From positions 62,001 to 126,000 of the forward strand of contig NZ_QFGA01000001.1 in the NCBI RefSeq assembly GCF_004369205.1: a stretch of DNA of 64,000 bases, given 5' to 3'. The notes beneath the pieces are model-generated. The model was given only the letters and a program-made list of their open reading frames with translations. It searched no databases and was not told the origin of the DNA. Positions 35,099 to 43,322 of the stretch are shown here, in pieces (position 1 is the stretch's first letter; every line of letters begins with the position of its first letter). The DNA comes from Pelotomaculum schinkii (GTDB lineage: Bacteria > Bacillota > Desulfotomaculia > Desulfotomaculales > Pelotomaculaceae). The translations under genes were made by a program, and so were the position numbers.

Positions 35099-36046
35099 TT
35101 GCAATATAGATATCTGGCAAGGACCGGTATGCGAGTATCCCGGCTTTGTTTTGGGGCGCTGACTATCGGTCCGCTCCAGGCCAACCTACCCCTGGTTGAA
35201 GGAGCCCGCATTATCCGTACGGCTCTGGAAGCAGGGGTGAATTTTATTGATACGGCTGAACTTTACCGCACTTATAGTTATATTCGTGAAGCAATCCGGG
35301 GTTACCAGGGAGAAGTCATCATTGCGTCGAAATGTTACGCCTACACCTCGCAGGGGATGCAAGACAGCCTGGAACTTGCGCTAAGGGAGCTTAAAAGGGA
35401 CTACATCGATATTTTCATGCTCCATGAACAGGAGTCAATTTTGACCATCCGGGGGCATTGGGAGGCTATTGAGTACCTTTCGCAGGCCAAAAAAAAGGGT
35501 TTGGTCCGGGCCATCGGTATCTCCACCCATCATGTGGAGGGGGTATTGGGAGCGGCCTCAGTTCCCGAGATAGAAATAATCCAACCCCTCGTTAACTTAT
35601 CCGGTATTGGTATCAAGGGAGGAAACATCCAGGACATGCTGGCGGCCATACACAATGCGGCAGAAGCAGGTAAAGGGTTGTATGGGATGAAAGCGCTGGG
35701 CGGTGGAAACCTATTGGAAAGGCCTGAGGAAGCCTTTGCTTTTATCCTGTCCATCCCGGAATTTGCTTCGGTCGCGGTGGGCATGAGCACTGAGGAGGAA
35801 GTGGCCTATAACACTTGTCTTTTCAGCGGGAAGGCGGTGCCGGAAGAAGTCAAAGCAAAGGTCAGGCGCCAACCCAGGCGGCTGCACATTGAGGAGTATT
35901 GCTGCGGGTGTGGAGAGTGTTTGGCCAAATGCTCCTCCGGGGCTTTGCGGTTAAACGAGGGTAAGGCGGTTGTGGACCACCAGCTTTGCACTCGCTGTGG
36001 TTATTGCAGCCCGGTGTGTCCAGATTTCTGTATAAAGGTGATATAA
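35099..36046 (+). CDS. Aldo/keto reductase with C-terminal ferredoxin domain
   Basis: A 315-residue protein made of a TIM-barrel aldo/keto reductase (TGMRVSRLCFGALTIGPLQ at the start, then NFIDTAELYRTY with the catalytic-type Asp and Tyr) and a C-terminal pair of [4Fe-4S] motifs: CCGCGECLAKC and CTRCGYCSPVCP. Such fused enzymes are common in anaerobes and probably exchange electrons with ferredoxin; the substrate is unknown. Start TTG 35099 after GGGGAGATG. Its stop overlaps the ATG of ruvX by one base (TAATG). Confidence 0.9.
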   Translation: MQYRYLARTGMRVSRLCFGALTIGPLQANLPLVEGARIIRTALEAGVNFIDTAELYRTYSYIREAIRGYQGEVIIASKCYAYTSQGMQDSLELALRELKRDYIDIFMLHEQESILTIRGHWEAIEYLSQAKKKGLVRAIGISTHHVEGVLGAASVPEIEIIQPLVNLSGIGIKGGNIQDMLAAIHNAAEAGKGLYGMKALGGGNLLERPEEAFAFILSIPEFASVAVGMSTEEEVAYNTCLFSGKAVPEEVKAKVRRQPRRLHIEEYCCGCGECLAKCSSGALRLNEGKAVVDHQLCTRCGYCSPVCPDFCIKVI

Positions 36047-36465
36047 TGCGTATTTTAGGGATTGATTTGGGTGATAAGAAGATTGGACTGGCTTTGAGCG
36101 ATCCTATGGGGTGGACTGCCCAGGGGCTTGAGGTTATAAACAGCAAAGGATCTATTGAGGCCGACATCGCTAAAATCAAGGAATACGTGGAGCGCTATGA
36201 GGTCGAAAAGGTAATTGTTGGTCTGCCCTTGAACATGGACGGCAGCTCCGGCCCGCGCGCCGAGAAAGCAAGGTCTTTTGCAGCCCGGATGGGCAAGAAA
36301 TTGAAGGTAGCAGTTGAAATGACCGATGAGCGTTTGACCACGGTAGCTGCCGAGAAGCTTTTGATAGAGGCCGACTTGAGCAGGACCAGGCGCAGGCAGG
36401 TAATTGACAAGATGGCCGCGGTGTTAATTTTACAAAGCTATCTTGACTTAAAAGCGGCCAAATAA
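36046..36465 (+). CDS. ruvX: RuvX / YqgF family Holliday-junction resolvase
   Basis: A 139-residue RNase H-fold protein. The N-terminal motif ILGIDLGDKKIGLALSDP carries the first catalytic Asp, followed by VGLPLNMDGSSGPRAEKARSF and ERLTTVAAEKLL and a final Asp in RQVIDKMAAVLILQSYL. YqgF proteins are linked to 16S rRNA 5' processing and proposed as Holliday-junction nucleases. ATG 36046 is preceded by AAAGGTGA and is coupled to the reductase gene. Confidence 0.93.
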   Translation: MRILGIDLGDKKIGLALSDPMGWTAQGLEVINSKGSIEADIAKIKEYVERYEVEKVIVGLPLNMDGSSGPRAEKARSFAARMGKKLKVAVEMTDERLTTVAAEKLLIEADLSRTRRRQVIDKMAAVLILQSYLDLKAAK

Positions 36466-36503
36466 AACAAAATAAATACCGAACTGAGCTAAAACGGGAA
36501 TTC

Positions 36504-36532
36504 TTGACAGGTAGACTGATTTAATATAAAAT
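36504..36532 (+). promoter_or_regulatory. Promoter of DUF1292 gene
   Basis: Perfect TTGACA (36504-36509), 17-base spacer, TAAAAT (36527-36532). Confidence 0.75.
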
Positions 36533-36562
36533 GAGCTATAAACTTTAGAAGAGGTGGATATA

Positions 36563-36826
36563 GTGACCGAACAAGAAGAGGTTATCACCCTGGTCGATGA
36601 AGAAGGGGCGGAACATGACTTTACAGTCGTTGATATCATAAATGTTGACGGATCTGAATATGCTATCCTGCTGCCGGTTGAGGAAGAAAATGACGAAGCA
36701 ATCATTCTCAAGTTTACCCATGATGATGAAGGTAATGAACTCCTGGTAGATATTGAGGATGACGAGGAATGGGAAAAAGTAGCAGACGCCTGGGAAGAGA
36801 TGCTGGCTGAGGAAGAAGTGGAGTAA
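36563..36826 (+). CDS. DUF1292 protein (YrzB-like)
   Basis: An 87-residue, strongly acidic protein of the DUF1292 family: EVITLVDEEGAEHDFTVVD, then SEYAILLPVEEENDEAIILKF, then a highly acidic tail. Function unknown in the family. GTG 36563 is preceded by AGAGGTGG. In Bacillus the equivalent yrzB follows yrrK (ruvX), as here. It has its own promoter and terminator. Confidence 0.92.
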   Translation: MTEQEEVITLVDEEGAEHDFTVVDIINVDGSEYAILLPVEEENDEAIILKFTHDDEGNELLVDIEDDEEWEKVADAWEEMLAEEEVE

Positions 36827-36842
36827 TTCTCAAATCCAATGT

Positions 36843-36878
36843 GCTGGTTGCGGGTTAACCCACAGTCCGGCTTTTTTT
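36843..36878 (+). terminator. Terminator after DUF1292 gene
   Basis: Outer stem GCTGG / CCGGC (one G-T pair) and inner GGGTT / AACCC, followed by seven T residues. Confidence 0.65.
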
Positions 36879-36899
36879 ATGGATGAAGGGTGATTCGTT

Positions 36900-38456
36900 G
36901 TGTCCGCTAAAAGTGACCGGATACTATATGGCCTCATCATAGCTGCTGTGTTTATACTGCCCCTGGTTTTATTTGGCTCGGGCTTTTTTCGCTCTGCCAC
37001 GGAAAGGGTTCTACCGGGGGTTGAAGTATTGGGTGTTCAACTGGGAGGACTGACGAAGGCTGAAGGAGTAACCAGGCTGGGTGAAGTAGAGAAAACTCTG
37101 CGGGCTTCCAGGGTGGTTCTGCGCTATCAGGACCGGACATGGAACTTATTGCTGAATGAGGTTGGTTTCAATCTCAACGAAGAAGCGGTGATGGATGCCG
37201 CGCTGCAGGCCGGCAGAACCGGGTCGCTATATAAGCGCTGGCAGGAAAGGAAGCAGTTTCAAAAAACGGGTCTGGCGCTTTCGCCTGTTTTTGAATATGA
37301 CCGGGAAAAGCTGTCCTCCCAAGTCGGGGAACTGGCCGATGAGATCATTGTCGAACCGGTTGACGCCACTTTTAGGGTAAACAGCAATGATACGGTTTCT
37401 ATAGTGCCCGCCAAAGACGGTATTGGGGTGGATCTGGACCGCCTGGAAAAAGATATTAATAATTTTCTGGGGGCAGGCTTGAAGCAAGAGGTTAACCTCA
37501 CGCTGATTCCGGTAGCCCCCTCCCGTTCAACCGATTTTGTCGAGTCTATGAAGGTTGATGGGCTTCTGGCCAGTTATACCACAGCATTTGACCCCTCTAA
37601 AACAAGTCGGAGTTATAATGTCAGCGTTGCAGCTCAGGCCTTTGACGAGCTATTGATTATGCCGGGGCATGAGGTATCCTTTAATAAAGTGGTCGGGCCG
37701 CGCAGTACGGAGGCGGGCTATAAGAATGCTCCGGTGATCGTCAACAATGAATTTGTTGATGGGCCCGGCGGTGGTGTGTGCCAGGTTTCTACAACGCTTT
37801 ATAACTGCATCCTCCTGGCCAACCTGGACATCATAGAACGATCCAGTCACTCTCTGCCTGTTTCATATGTACCTATCGGGCGTGACGCCACGGTGGTTTA
37901 TGACGCCATTGACATGAAATTCAGGAACAATACAGACAGCTACCTGTATATAAAGTCCTATGTGTCAGGCGGTCTGCTTACCATTAAAATTTATGGCAAC
38001 ACCAAGTTTAAAAGAGATGTCACAGTTAACTCATGGATTATCCGGGAGATTGAACCCCAGGTAATTTATGAAACTGACGCCAGCCTGCCGAAAGGCGAGG
38101 AAGTCGTCAAGCAGGAAGGTTCCAAGGGGTTCATAGCTGCTGCTGAACGAGTTGTAAGGCTCAAGGGCGTGGTGGAAAAAAGAGAAAGACTTCCGTCCAG
38201 TGACTACAACCCGGTTAACAAGATTATTGCTGTTGGGACGGCAGTGCAGTCTGTACCTCAGATAGCCCCTTCTACTCCGTCACCGTCCGGCCCTCCAAAG
38301 GGAGGACAAGACGCTGTTCCAATCAACAATAATGGCGGGAGCAACAGAAACAGTACTGCGAATCCGGCCATTCCCACGTCCGCTACCGGGCGCGGCATCA
38401 CGGCCGGCGGGCCGGCTTCCGCTGATACCGTTACTCCGGGAACAACAGGAATATAA
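36900..38456 (+). CDS. VanW family protein with PG-binding-4 and G5-like domains
   Basis: A 518-residue exported or membrane-anchored protein. One hydrophobic segment (ILYGLIIAAVFILPLVLFG, about 7-25) is followed by a domain like peptidoglycan-binding 4 (about 40-200). The VanW core follows with SYNVSVAAQAFDELLIMPG, GPRSTEAGYKNAPVI and GGGVCQVSTTLYN. A G5-like segment (about 390-445) and a proline-, serine- and glycine-rich tail end it. VanW proteins occur with vancomycin resistance and as cell-wall proteins; the function is unclear. Start GTG 36900. Confidence 0.9.
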   Translation: MSAKSDRILYGLIIAAVFILPLVLFGSGFFRSATERVLPGVEVLGVQLGGLTKAEGVTRLGEVEKTLRASRVVLRYQDRTWNLLLNEVGFNLNEEAVMDAALQAGRTGSLYKRWQERKQFQKTGLALSPVFEYDREKLSSQVGELADEIIVEPVDATFRVNSNDTVSIVPAKDGIGVDLDRLEKDINNFLGAGLKQEVNLTLIPVAPSRSTDFVESMKVDGLLASYTTAFDPSKTSRSYNVSVAAQAFDELLIMPGHEVSFNKVVGPRSTEAGYKNAPVIVNNEFVDGPGGGVCQVSTTLYNCILLANLDIIERSSHSLPVSYVPIGRDATVVYDAIDMKFRNNTDSYLYIKSYVSGGLLTIKIYGNTKFKRDVTVNSWIIREIEPQVIYETDASLPKGEEVVKQEGSKGFIAAAERVVRLKGVVEKRERLPSSDYNPVNKIIAVGTAVQSVPQIAPSTPSPSGPPKGGQDAVPINNNGGSNRNSTANPAIPTSATGRGITAGGPASADTVTPGTTGI

Positions 38457-38477
38457 AAACTAACCTGAGAGCATTTC

Positions 38478-38539
38478 GGCCGCTAATGTTGCTTAAATGC
38501 AGATGCGAATTCATTCCCACAAATGCAACATTGGCTGCC
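38478..38539. repeat. Interspersed palindromic repeat, copy 2, inside hairpin
   Basis: Copy of the 1057-1086 unit (38497-38526, 26 of 30 identical) lies in the loop of a 15-base stem, GGCCGCTAATGTTGC (38478-38492) / GCAACATTGGCTGCC (38525-38539), with two mismatches. A further partial copy (GAGATGCGAATTAACTAAGC) starts at 38675, and smaller hairpins lie between (GCGAT-TAAA-ATCGC; GCCGC-GATA-GCGGC). The whole 297-base gap between the VanW gene and mltG is therefore repeat-rich and noncoding. Confidence 0.6.
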
Positions 38540-38753
38540 ACAAGTTCGGCGCTGGCGCGCCGTGTGCGATTAAAATCGCGCCTACATCGGCTGATATTTT
38601 CATGATACGTGGCGCCGCGATAGCGGCGTGGGCAACTACACTGAGAATAAACTTGCTGACTGGCCTTAAAATTTGAGATGCGAATTAACTAAGCACAATG
38701 AGCTGTTTATTATATTATAATTGGCCATGCCGGCATGTTAAACCGGAGCGATC

Positions 38754-39809
38754 ATGAGATTTTCTCGCAGCAAGCCTAAAAATAAATCAAAAGCAAACAA
38801 AGTGGTAGCCCTTTACCGTTATGCGGTCCTAAGCCTGGCAGGTACATTTTGTCTTGCCTTTTTTTTTGTTCTCGCCATGCTGTCCCCGGTGTCATCCAAG
38901 GATGAGTCAAAGGAAGTAGTGGTGGCCATACCCCAACAGGCAACCGCCGGAATGGTCGGAGAAATACTGAAAAAAGAGGGACTGGTGCGCAGTTCTTTAG
39001 CGTTCAGGCTATATACCAGGTGGAAGAGTATGGACAGCGGCATTAAGGCAGGTCAATACCGGTTGAGCAGTGCACTATCCACGCCCCAAATAATTATGGA
39101 ACTGGTGGATGGACGTTTAGCCGTCCAGTCCATTACCATACCTGAAGGGCTTAACACTGCTCAGGTGGCAGATTTGCTTGCTGCGAAAGGGCTGGTCAAC
39201 CGGGAGAAGTTTATTTCCGTAGTTGCCAACCAGGAATTTCCTTATAGCTTTCTTAGCGGGGCGCCTCAAGGAGATAAGCGTCTGGAAGGCTATCTTTTCC
39301 CCGATACCTATAACTTCAACATCGGCGACAGTGAAAGCGCAATAGTTGAAACCATGTTAAAGCGCTTTCAACGGGAGATGGAGGAACTAGGATTTGCGGC
39401 TTTGGCTGAAAGAAACGGGATATCCCTGCATCAGGCTGTCACCATTGCTTCCCTGGTGGAAAGGGAAGCAATGGCTGATGAAGAAAGGCCATTAATCGCT
39501 GGGGTTATTTATAACCGGCTTAAAATTTCGATGCCGCTTCAGATAGACGCCACCATCCAGTATGCGCTGGGTGAGAACAAGCCTGAAATATATTATAAGG
39601 ATCTGGAAGTTGATTCACCGTACAACACCTACAAAAATTATGGGCTCCCACCGGGCCCCATCGCCATGCCCGGCAGGCCCTCGCTCCTGGCCGCCGTTAA
39701 CCCGGCAGACACGGATTATCTTTATTATGTCGCCAAACCCGATGGCTATCACGCTTTTGCCACCACACTGGCGCAGCATAATGTCAATAAGGAGATGTAC
39801 CAGCGGTGA
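38754..39809 (+). CDS. mltG: Endolytic murein transglycosylase MltG
   Basis: A 351-residue YceG/MltG family enzyme that cuts nascent peptidoglycan strands and limits their length. A basic N-terminus and one membrane helix (about 22-44) are followed by a LysM-like region with the VQSITIPEGLNTAQVADLLA block, and the catalytic motif ASLVEREAMADEERPLIAGVIYNRL, whose first Glu is the active residue. GPPPGPIAMPG-type ending (YGLPPGPIAMPGRPSLLA) is conserved. GGAGCG precedes the ATG. The next gene starts within its last codons. Confidence 0.95.
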   Translation: MRFSRSKPKNKSKANKVVALYRYAVLSLAGTFCLAFFFVLAMLSPVSSKDESKEVVVAIPQQATAGMVGEILKKEGLVRSSLAFRLYTRWKSMDSGIKAGQYRLSSALSTPQIIMELVDGRLAVQSITIPEGLNTAQVADLLAAKGLVNREKFISVVANQEFPYSFLSGAPQGDKRLEGYLFPDTYNFNIGDSESAIVETMLKRFQREMEELGFAALAERNGISLHQAVTIASLVEREAMADEERPLIAGVIYNRLKISMPLQIDATIQYALGENKPEIYYKDLEVDSPYNTYKNYGLPPGPIAMPGRPSLLAAVNPADTDYLYYVAKPDGYHAFATTLAQHNVNKEMYQR

Positions 39810-41017
39810 TTGAACTTTTAGCCCCGGCGGGTGATTTGGAAAAGTTGAAAATTGCCATTCTCTATGGCGCCGATGCCGTCTACCTCGGTGGGCGGCATTT
39901 TGGCTTGAGGGCTGGCGCAGGCAATTTTGAGCACGATGAGCTGGTCGAAGGAGTACGCTTTGCGCATGCGCATGGCGCAAAAGTTTACGTGACCGTAAAC
40001 ATATTTGCCCATAACCAGGACCTGGAGCTTATTCCCGGTTACCTGGGGTCAATCGTGGAAGCAGGGGTGGACGGGGTAATTATGTCCGACCCGGGTCTGG
40101 TGGAGCTGTCCAGGACTTTGTATCCGGACCTGCCGGTCCACCTCAGCACCCAGGCCAACACTACCAACTGGGCTGCCGCCAGGTTTTGGCAGAGGATGGG
40201 AGTATCCCGCATTGTTCTGGCCCGTGAGCTGTCCCTGGATGAAATTAAAGAAATCATTGAACGAGTGCCGGTCGACCTGGAGGTATTTGTCCATGGCGCC
40301 ATGTGCATGGCTTATTCCGGCCGTTGCCTGCTCAGTAATTATCTTACCGGCAGGGACGCCAACCGTGGTGATTGTGCCCAATCCTGCCGCTGGCAGTACG
40401 CGCTGCTGGAGGAAAAAAGGCCTGGCGAATTTATCCCTGTTGAGGAGGATACCAGGGGAACCTACATCTTAAGCTCACGAGACCTCTGCCTGATTGAGCA
40501 TATTCCAGAACTCATCGGGGCCGGAGTCAAGAGTTTTAAAATAGAAGGCCGGATGAAAAGCGCCAACTACGTGGCAGGTGTTGTGAAGGCCTACCGTGCG
40601 GCGCTGGACGCCTACCAAAAGGACCCGCACAGCTACCGTTTTGATCCAGCCTGGCTGGAGGATATCAGCAAGGTCAGCCACCGCAATTACACTACCGGCT
40701 TTATGTTTGGGAACCCCGGCGCTTCCGGTCAGCATTACGGGGCAGGCGTCTACCGGCGGAGCCATATATTCGCGGGACTGGTCAGGGAATACGAACCTCG
40801 CACGGGTTTGGCTCTGGTGGAACAGCGGAACCGGTTTGCCGTGGGGGACCTGTTGGAGGTAATGGTTCCAAGGGATAATGACTTTGTGCAAAAAGCAGCA
40901 GAGATAATAGACGATGAAGGCCGGCTGGTTGAGGCTGCCCCTCATCCCAGGCAGCTGGTGCGGATTCCTTTTGACCGGCCTGTGCCGCCCTATGCCATAA
41001 TCAGAAGAATTGTATAA
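39806..41017 (+). CDS. U32 family protein (TrhP-like tRNA hydroxylation)
   Basis: A 403-residue member of peptidase family U32, now associated with prephenate-dependent 5-hydroxylation of uridine 34 in tRNA (TrhP/YrrO). The family signature is EVFVHGAMCMAYSGRCLLSN (about 156-175), followed by GRDANRGDCAQSCRW with conserved cysteines. YILSSRDLCLIEHIPELI and SFKIEGRMKS follow. It overlaps mltG by 4 bases (GTGA), as in Bacillus-type yrrL-yrrN-yrrO order. True protease activity is doubtful in this family. Confidence 0.9.
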   Translation: MIELLAPAGDLEKLKIAILYGADAVYLGGRHFGLRAGAGNFEHDELVEGVRFAHAHGAKVYVTVNIFAHNQDLELIPGYLGSIVEAGVDGVIMSDPGLVELSRTLYPDLPVHLSTQANTTNWAAARFWQRMGVSRIVLARELSLDEIKEIIERVPVDLEVFVHGAMCMAYSGRCLLSNYLTGRDANRGDCAQSCRWQYALLEEKRPGEFIPVEEDTRGTYILSSRDLCLIEHIPELIGAGVKSFKIEGRMKSANYVAGVVKAYRAALDAYQKDPHSYRFDPAWLEDISKVSHRNYTTGFMFGNPGASGQHYGAGVYRRSHIFAGLVREYEPRTGLALVEQRNRFAVGDLLEVMVPRDNDFVQKAAEIIDDEGRLVEAAPHPRQLVRIPFDRPVPPYAIIRRIV

Positions 41018-41078
41018 AATTAGCCATAACCGGCCATGCTAATGCCAAATGCCCTGAAGTGAGAAGGGACTGCAGATT

Positions 41079-42782
41079 GTGGATCTTTTAAGGCAGAAGA
41101 GGCTGGTAAATCTTTTTATCCTGTTAATAGTTTGTTTTTTAGCGTTAGCGGGGCGGCTATGGTATGTCCAGGTAAGGCAGGGCGCCCTGTATTCCGGTCT
41201 GGCCCTGGAACAGGTGAGTCGCTGGGTCCCCTTGGAGGAAACAGCCAGGGGCGAAATTTTGGACCGGAATTTAATACCCTTAACCGGAACAAAAGAAGAA
41301 AACAGAATTATTATTTTCCCCGACGCTGTGGGCGACAAAGCAGAGGTCTCCCGCGGTCTGGCCGAAATCCTGGGGATTGACACTGCTCTTGTCTCGGGTT
41401 ATCTGCAGGGAGAGCCCTGTACTCTACCCTTTCTTCCTACGCCTGTGCAGGCCTCTTCCATTCAAAACAGGGGCTGGACAGGCGTGATGGTCTTTCCGGT
41501 GAAGTTTCGTTATGGGGACCGCCAGCTGGCCGCACAAGTCATCGGCCATGTGGGGAAGATTTCTTCCTGGCAGGAATTTGTGGACCTTTCGAAACAGAGC
41601 AGAAAGTTGTACCATTTCGGTGACATGGTCGGGAAAGCCGGCCTGGAAAAATATTATGAAGGAGCCTTAAAAGGCTCCTGGCCGCAGAAAGCTGTCCGGG
41701 TATTTGCAGACGCCCGGGGCAACCTTTTGGGCGGGCCGGGTTTTTTAGTTGATGAAAGGGCTGGGGACAGCGGCCGGCAGGATCTGGTGCTTACTTTGGA
41801 TGCCCGGATCCAAGAGATTGTAGAGGACGTTATGGACAGGAAGGTTGGTAAAGGCGCGGTAGTGGTGATGGAAGCCGGTTCAGGTGATATCCTGGCTTTG
41901 GCCAGCCGCCCCGGATTTAATCCGGAGCATCTTGAGGACAATGGCGCTTTAGCCGGCGGCAATTATTTTGACCACTGTACTGCTCTATATCAACCCGGTT
42001 CCATATTTAAGATTGTGGTTGCCACCGCCGCCCTTGAGGAAGGAATTTTTACCCCCGCCAGCCGTTTTGAGTGTACAGGGGAAAAGGACCAGTTGGTGCC
42101 CTGCTGGAAGAAGGAAGGTCATGGGGAACTTGATTTCAGGCAGGCTTTTGCCGAGTCCTGCAACCCGGTTTTTGCCAGGGTTGGCTTGGAATTAGGGGCA
42201 GGCAAAGTAATTGAGTATGCCAGGCGCCTGGGATTAGATAACCAGTCCATAGGTGGTTACCCGGCGCCAGCCGACCCCCGTCAGGATTTAAACCTTATAG
42301 CGGCTCCCTATAACCTGGCGGGTTGCAGTGTGGGCCAGGGTCCTGTCCTGGTCACCCCGATCCAGATAGCTGCCATGACCAATGCTATTCTTACGGATGG
42401 AATGTACCAGGAGCCTCGCCTGGTAAAGGAGATTCGTAACGGCACAGGAAAAGGTGAACAGGTGGCCCCGCCGGAGAAAGTTAGAGCAATGTCCCCGTCG
42501 ACAGCCGGGGTGATGCGCTCGCTTCTGGAGGAAGTTACCGCCAAGGGTTCCGGCCAGGAAGCTATGGTTCCTGTAAACGGCAGCGCCGGCAAGACGGGTT
42601 CGGCTCAGATTGCGAACAATGAAGGGCTGGTAAACGCCTGGTTTACAGGTTACGCTCCGCTTACACAATCCCGCTATATCATAACTGTTCTCGTTGAGGA
42701 TGGCGAGAGCGGCAGTAAATCGGCGGCTCCCGTATTCAAGGAGATCATGGAGCAAATATTGGCGCTGCCTGATACTTTTTAA
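41079..42782 (+). CDS. Penicillin-binding protein, class B transpeptidase
   Basis: A 567-residue cell-wall transpeptidase with one N-terminal membrane helix (LVNLFILLIVCFLALAGRLW, about 7-26), a dimerisation region, and a penicillin-binding domain. It shows the active-site serine tetrad in PGSIFKI (about 307-310), the SxN motif SCN (about 365) and KTGSAQ (about 505). It resembles the PBP2/FtsI or SpoVD-like group but lacks PASTA domains. Start GTG 41079. It is 61 bases after the U32 gene and is closed by the terminator at 42831. Confidence 0.9.
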   Translation: MDLLRQKRLVNLFILLIVCFLALAGRLWYVQVRQGALYSGLALEQVSRWVPLEETARGEILDRNLIPLTGTKEENRIIIFPDAVGDKAEVSRGLAEILGIDTALVSGYLQGEPCTLPFLPTPVQASSIQNRGWTGVMVFPVKFRYGDRQLAAQVIGHVGKISSWQEFVDLSKQSRKLYHFGDMVGKAGLEKYYEGALKGSWPQKAVRVFADARGNLLGGPGFLVDERAGDSGRQDLVLTLDARIQEIVEDVMDRKVGKGAVVVMEAGSGDILALASRPGFNPEHLEDNGALAGGNYFDHCTALYQPGSIFKIVVATAALEEGIFTPASRFECTGEKDQLVPCWKKEGHGELDFRQAFAESCNPVFARVGLELGAGKVIEYARRLGLDNQSIGGYPAPADPRQDLNLIAAPYNLAGCSVGQGPVLVTPIQIAAMTNAILTDGMYQEPRLVKEIRNGTGKGEQVAPPEKVRAMSPSTAGVMRSLLEEVTAKGSGQEAMVPVNGSAGKTGSAQIANNEGLVNAWFTGYAPLTQSRYIITVLVEDGESGSKSAAPVFKEIMEQILALPDTF

Positions 42783-42830
42783 TTGTAAAATACGTTGACC
42801 TTGTCATAAGTTATCTAATACTCTAACTCG

Positions 42831-42853
42831 AAAAAGCCCTCATGGGGCTTTTT
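42831..42853. terminator. Bidirectional terminator
   Basis: Perfect stem AAAAAGCCC / GGGCTTTTT with a 5-base loop. It ends both the penicillin-binding protein gene and the minus-strand glutaredoxin-like gene, whose stop codon abuts it. Confidence 0.85.
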
Positions 42854-43087
42854 TTATGTGATGAGCTTATCTAATTTGTTCTTATCAAATCCTACCACAG
42901 CCTGGCTTCCCACTAAGATAGTAGGAACGGCCATACGGCCAGTTTTTTTAATCATTTCATCCCTGGCCTTTTCGTCTGCGGCAACATTTAATTCCGTGTA
43001 TTTTACTCCTCTTTGTGAAAGAAACTCTTTCACGTGGCTGCAATGAGGTCAGGTAGGAGTGGTATAAACAGTAACATTATTTTCCAT
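42854..43087 (-). CDS. Glutaredoxin-like selenoprotein (YruB type), in-frame TGA
   Basis: Reading the minus strand from ATG 43087 (GGAGGA upstream, good spacing) gives a 77-residue glutaredoxin/NrdH-like protein, MENNVTVYTTPT-U-PHCSHVKEF..., ending at TAA 42854-42856. Codon 13 is TGA (43049-43051), exactly where the first cysteine of the CPxC redox motif belongs; Cys 16 is intact. The cis-Pro region MAVPTILVG and the ending VVGFDKNKLDKLI are family-typical. A hairpin GTGAAAG-AGTTT-CTTTCAC starts 15 bases after the TGA, the distance expected of a bacterial SECIS. I therefore call it selenocysteine rather than a nonsense mutation. Confidence 0.85.
43023..43041 (-). promoter_or_regulatory. Candidate bacterial SECIS hairpin
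   Basis: On the minus strand, the 7-base perfect stem GTGAAAG / CTTTCAC encloses the loop AGTTT. The apical loop begins 22 bases after the in-frame TGA at 43051-43049. SelB-dependent SECIS elements of bacteria lie in this position inside the coding region. Confidence 0.65.
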
Positions 43088-43322
43088 TGTTATCCTCCAG
43101 TTGTTTTTTTTTAGTATTAGCAATGGTCAAAGAAGTATACACTGTTCCAGGATATACCCCCTGTTTCAGATCTTCAGGGCCGATACTTCCCTTGCAAAGA
43201 AGACTAACGGAACGACGGGAGTTGGTGTTTGATGTTATACCCCGTTTTTGGCTGTAACCATATATCTTGATCCCCCATATCATGAAATAAATGTATGCAG
43301 AAGGAATAGAAGGAGTTTAATA
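43088..43322. other. Noncoding gap before exopolysaccharide cluster
   Basis: About 235 bases. A minus-strand frame of 68 codons (43077-43283) ends over the ribosome site of the selenoprotein gene and could be the remnant of an upstream gene, but I do not recognise it. No confident promoter for the exopolysaccharide operon was found. Confidence 0.35.

Noticed and set aside
42858-43046. 62-codon plus-strand frame opposite the selenoprotein gene
   Set aside because: It is the shadow of the glutaredoxin-like gene on the other strand, which has the family motifs.
43077-43283. 68-codon minus-strand frame upstream of the selenoprotein
   Set aside because: Unrecognised translation and a weak start; it may be a remnant of a gene, but I cannot support it as a CDS.
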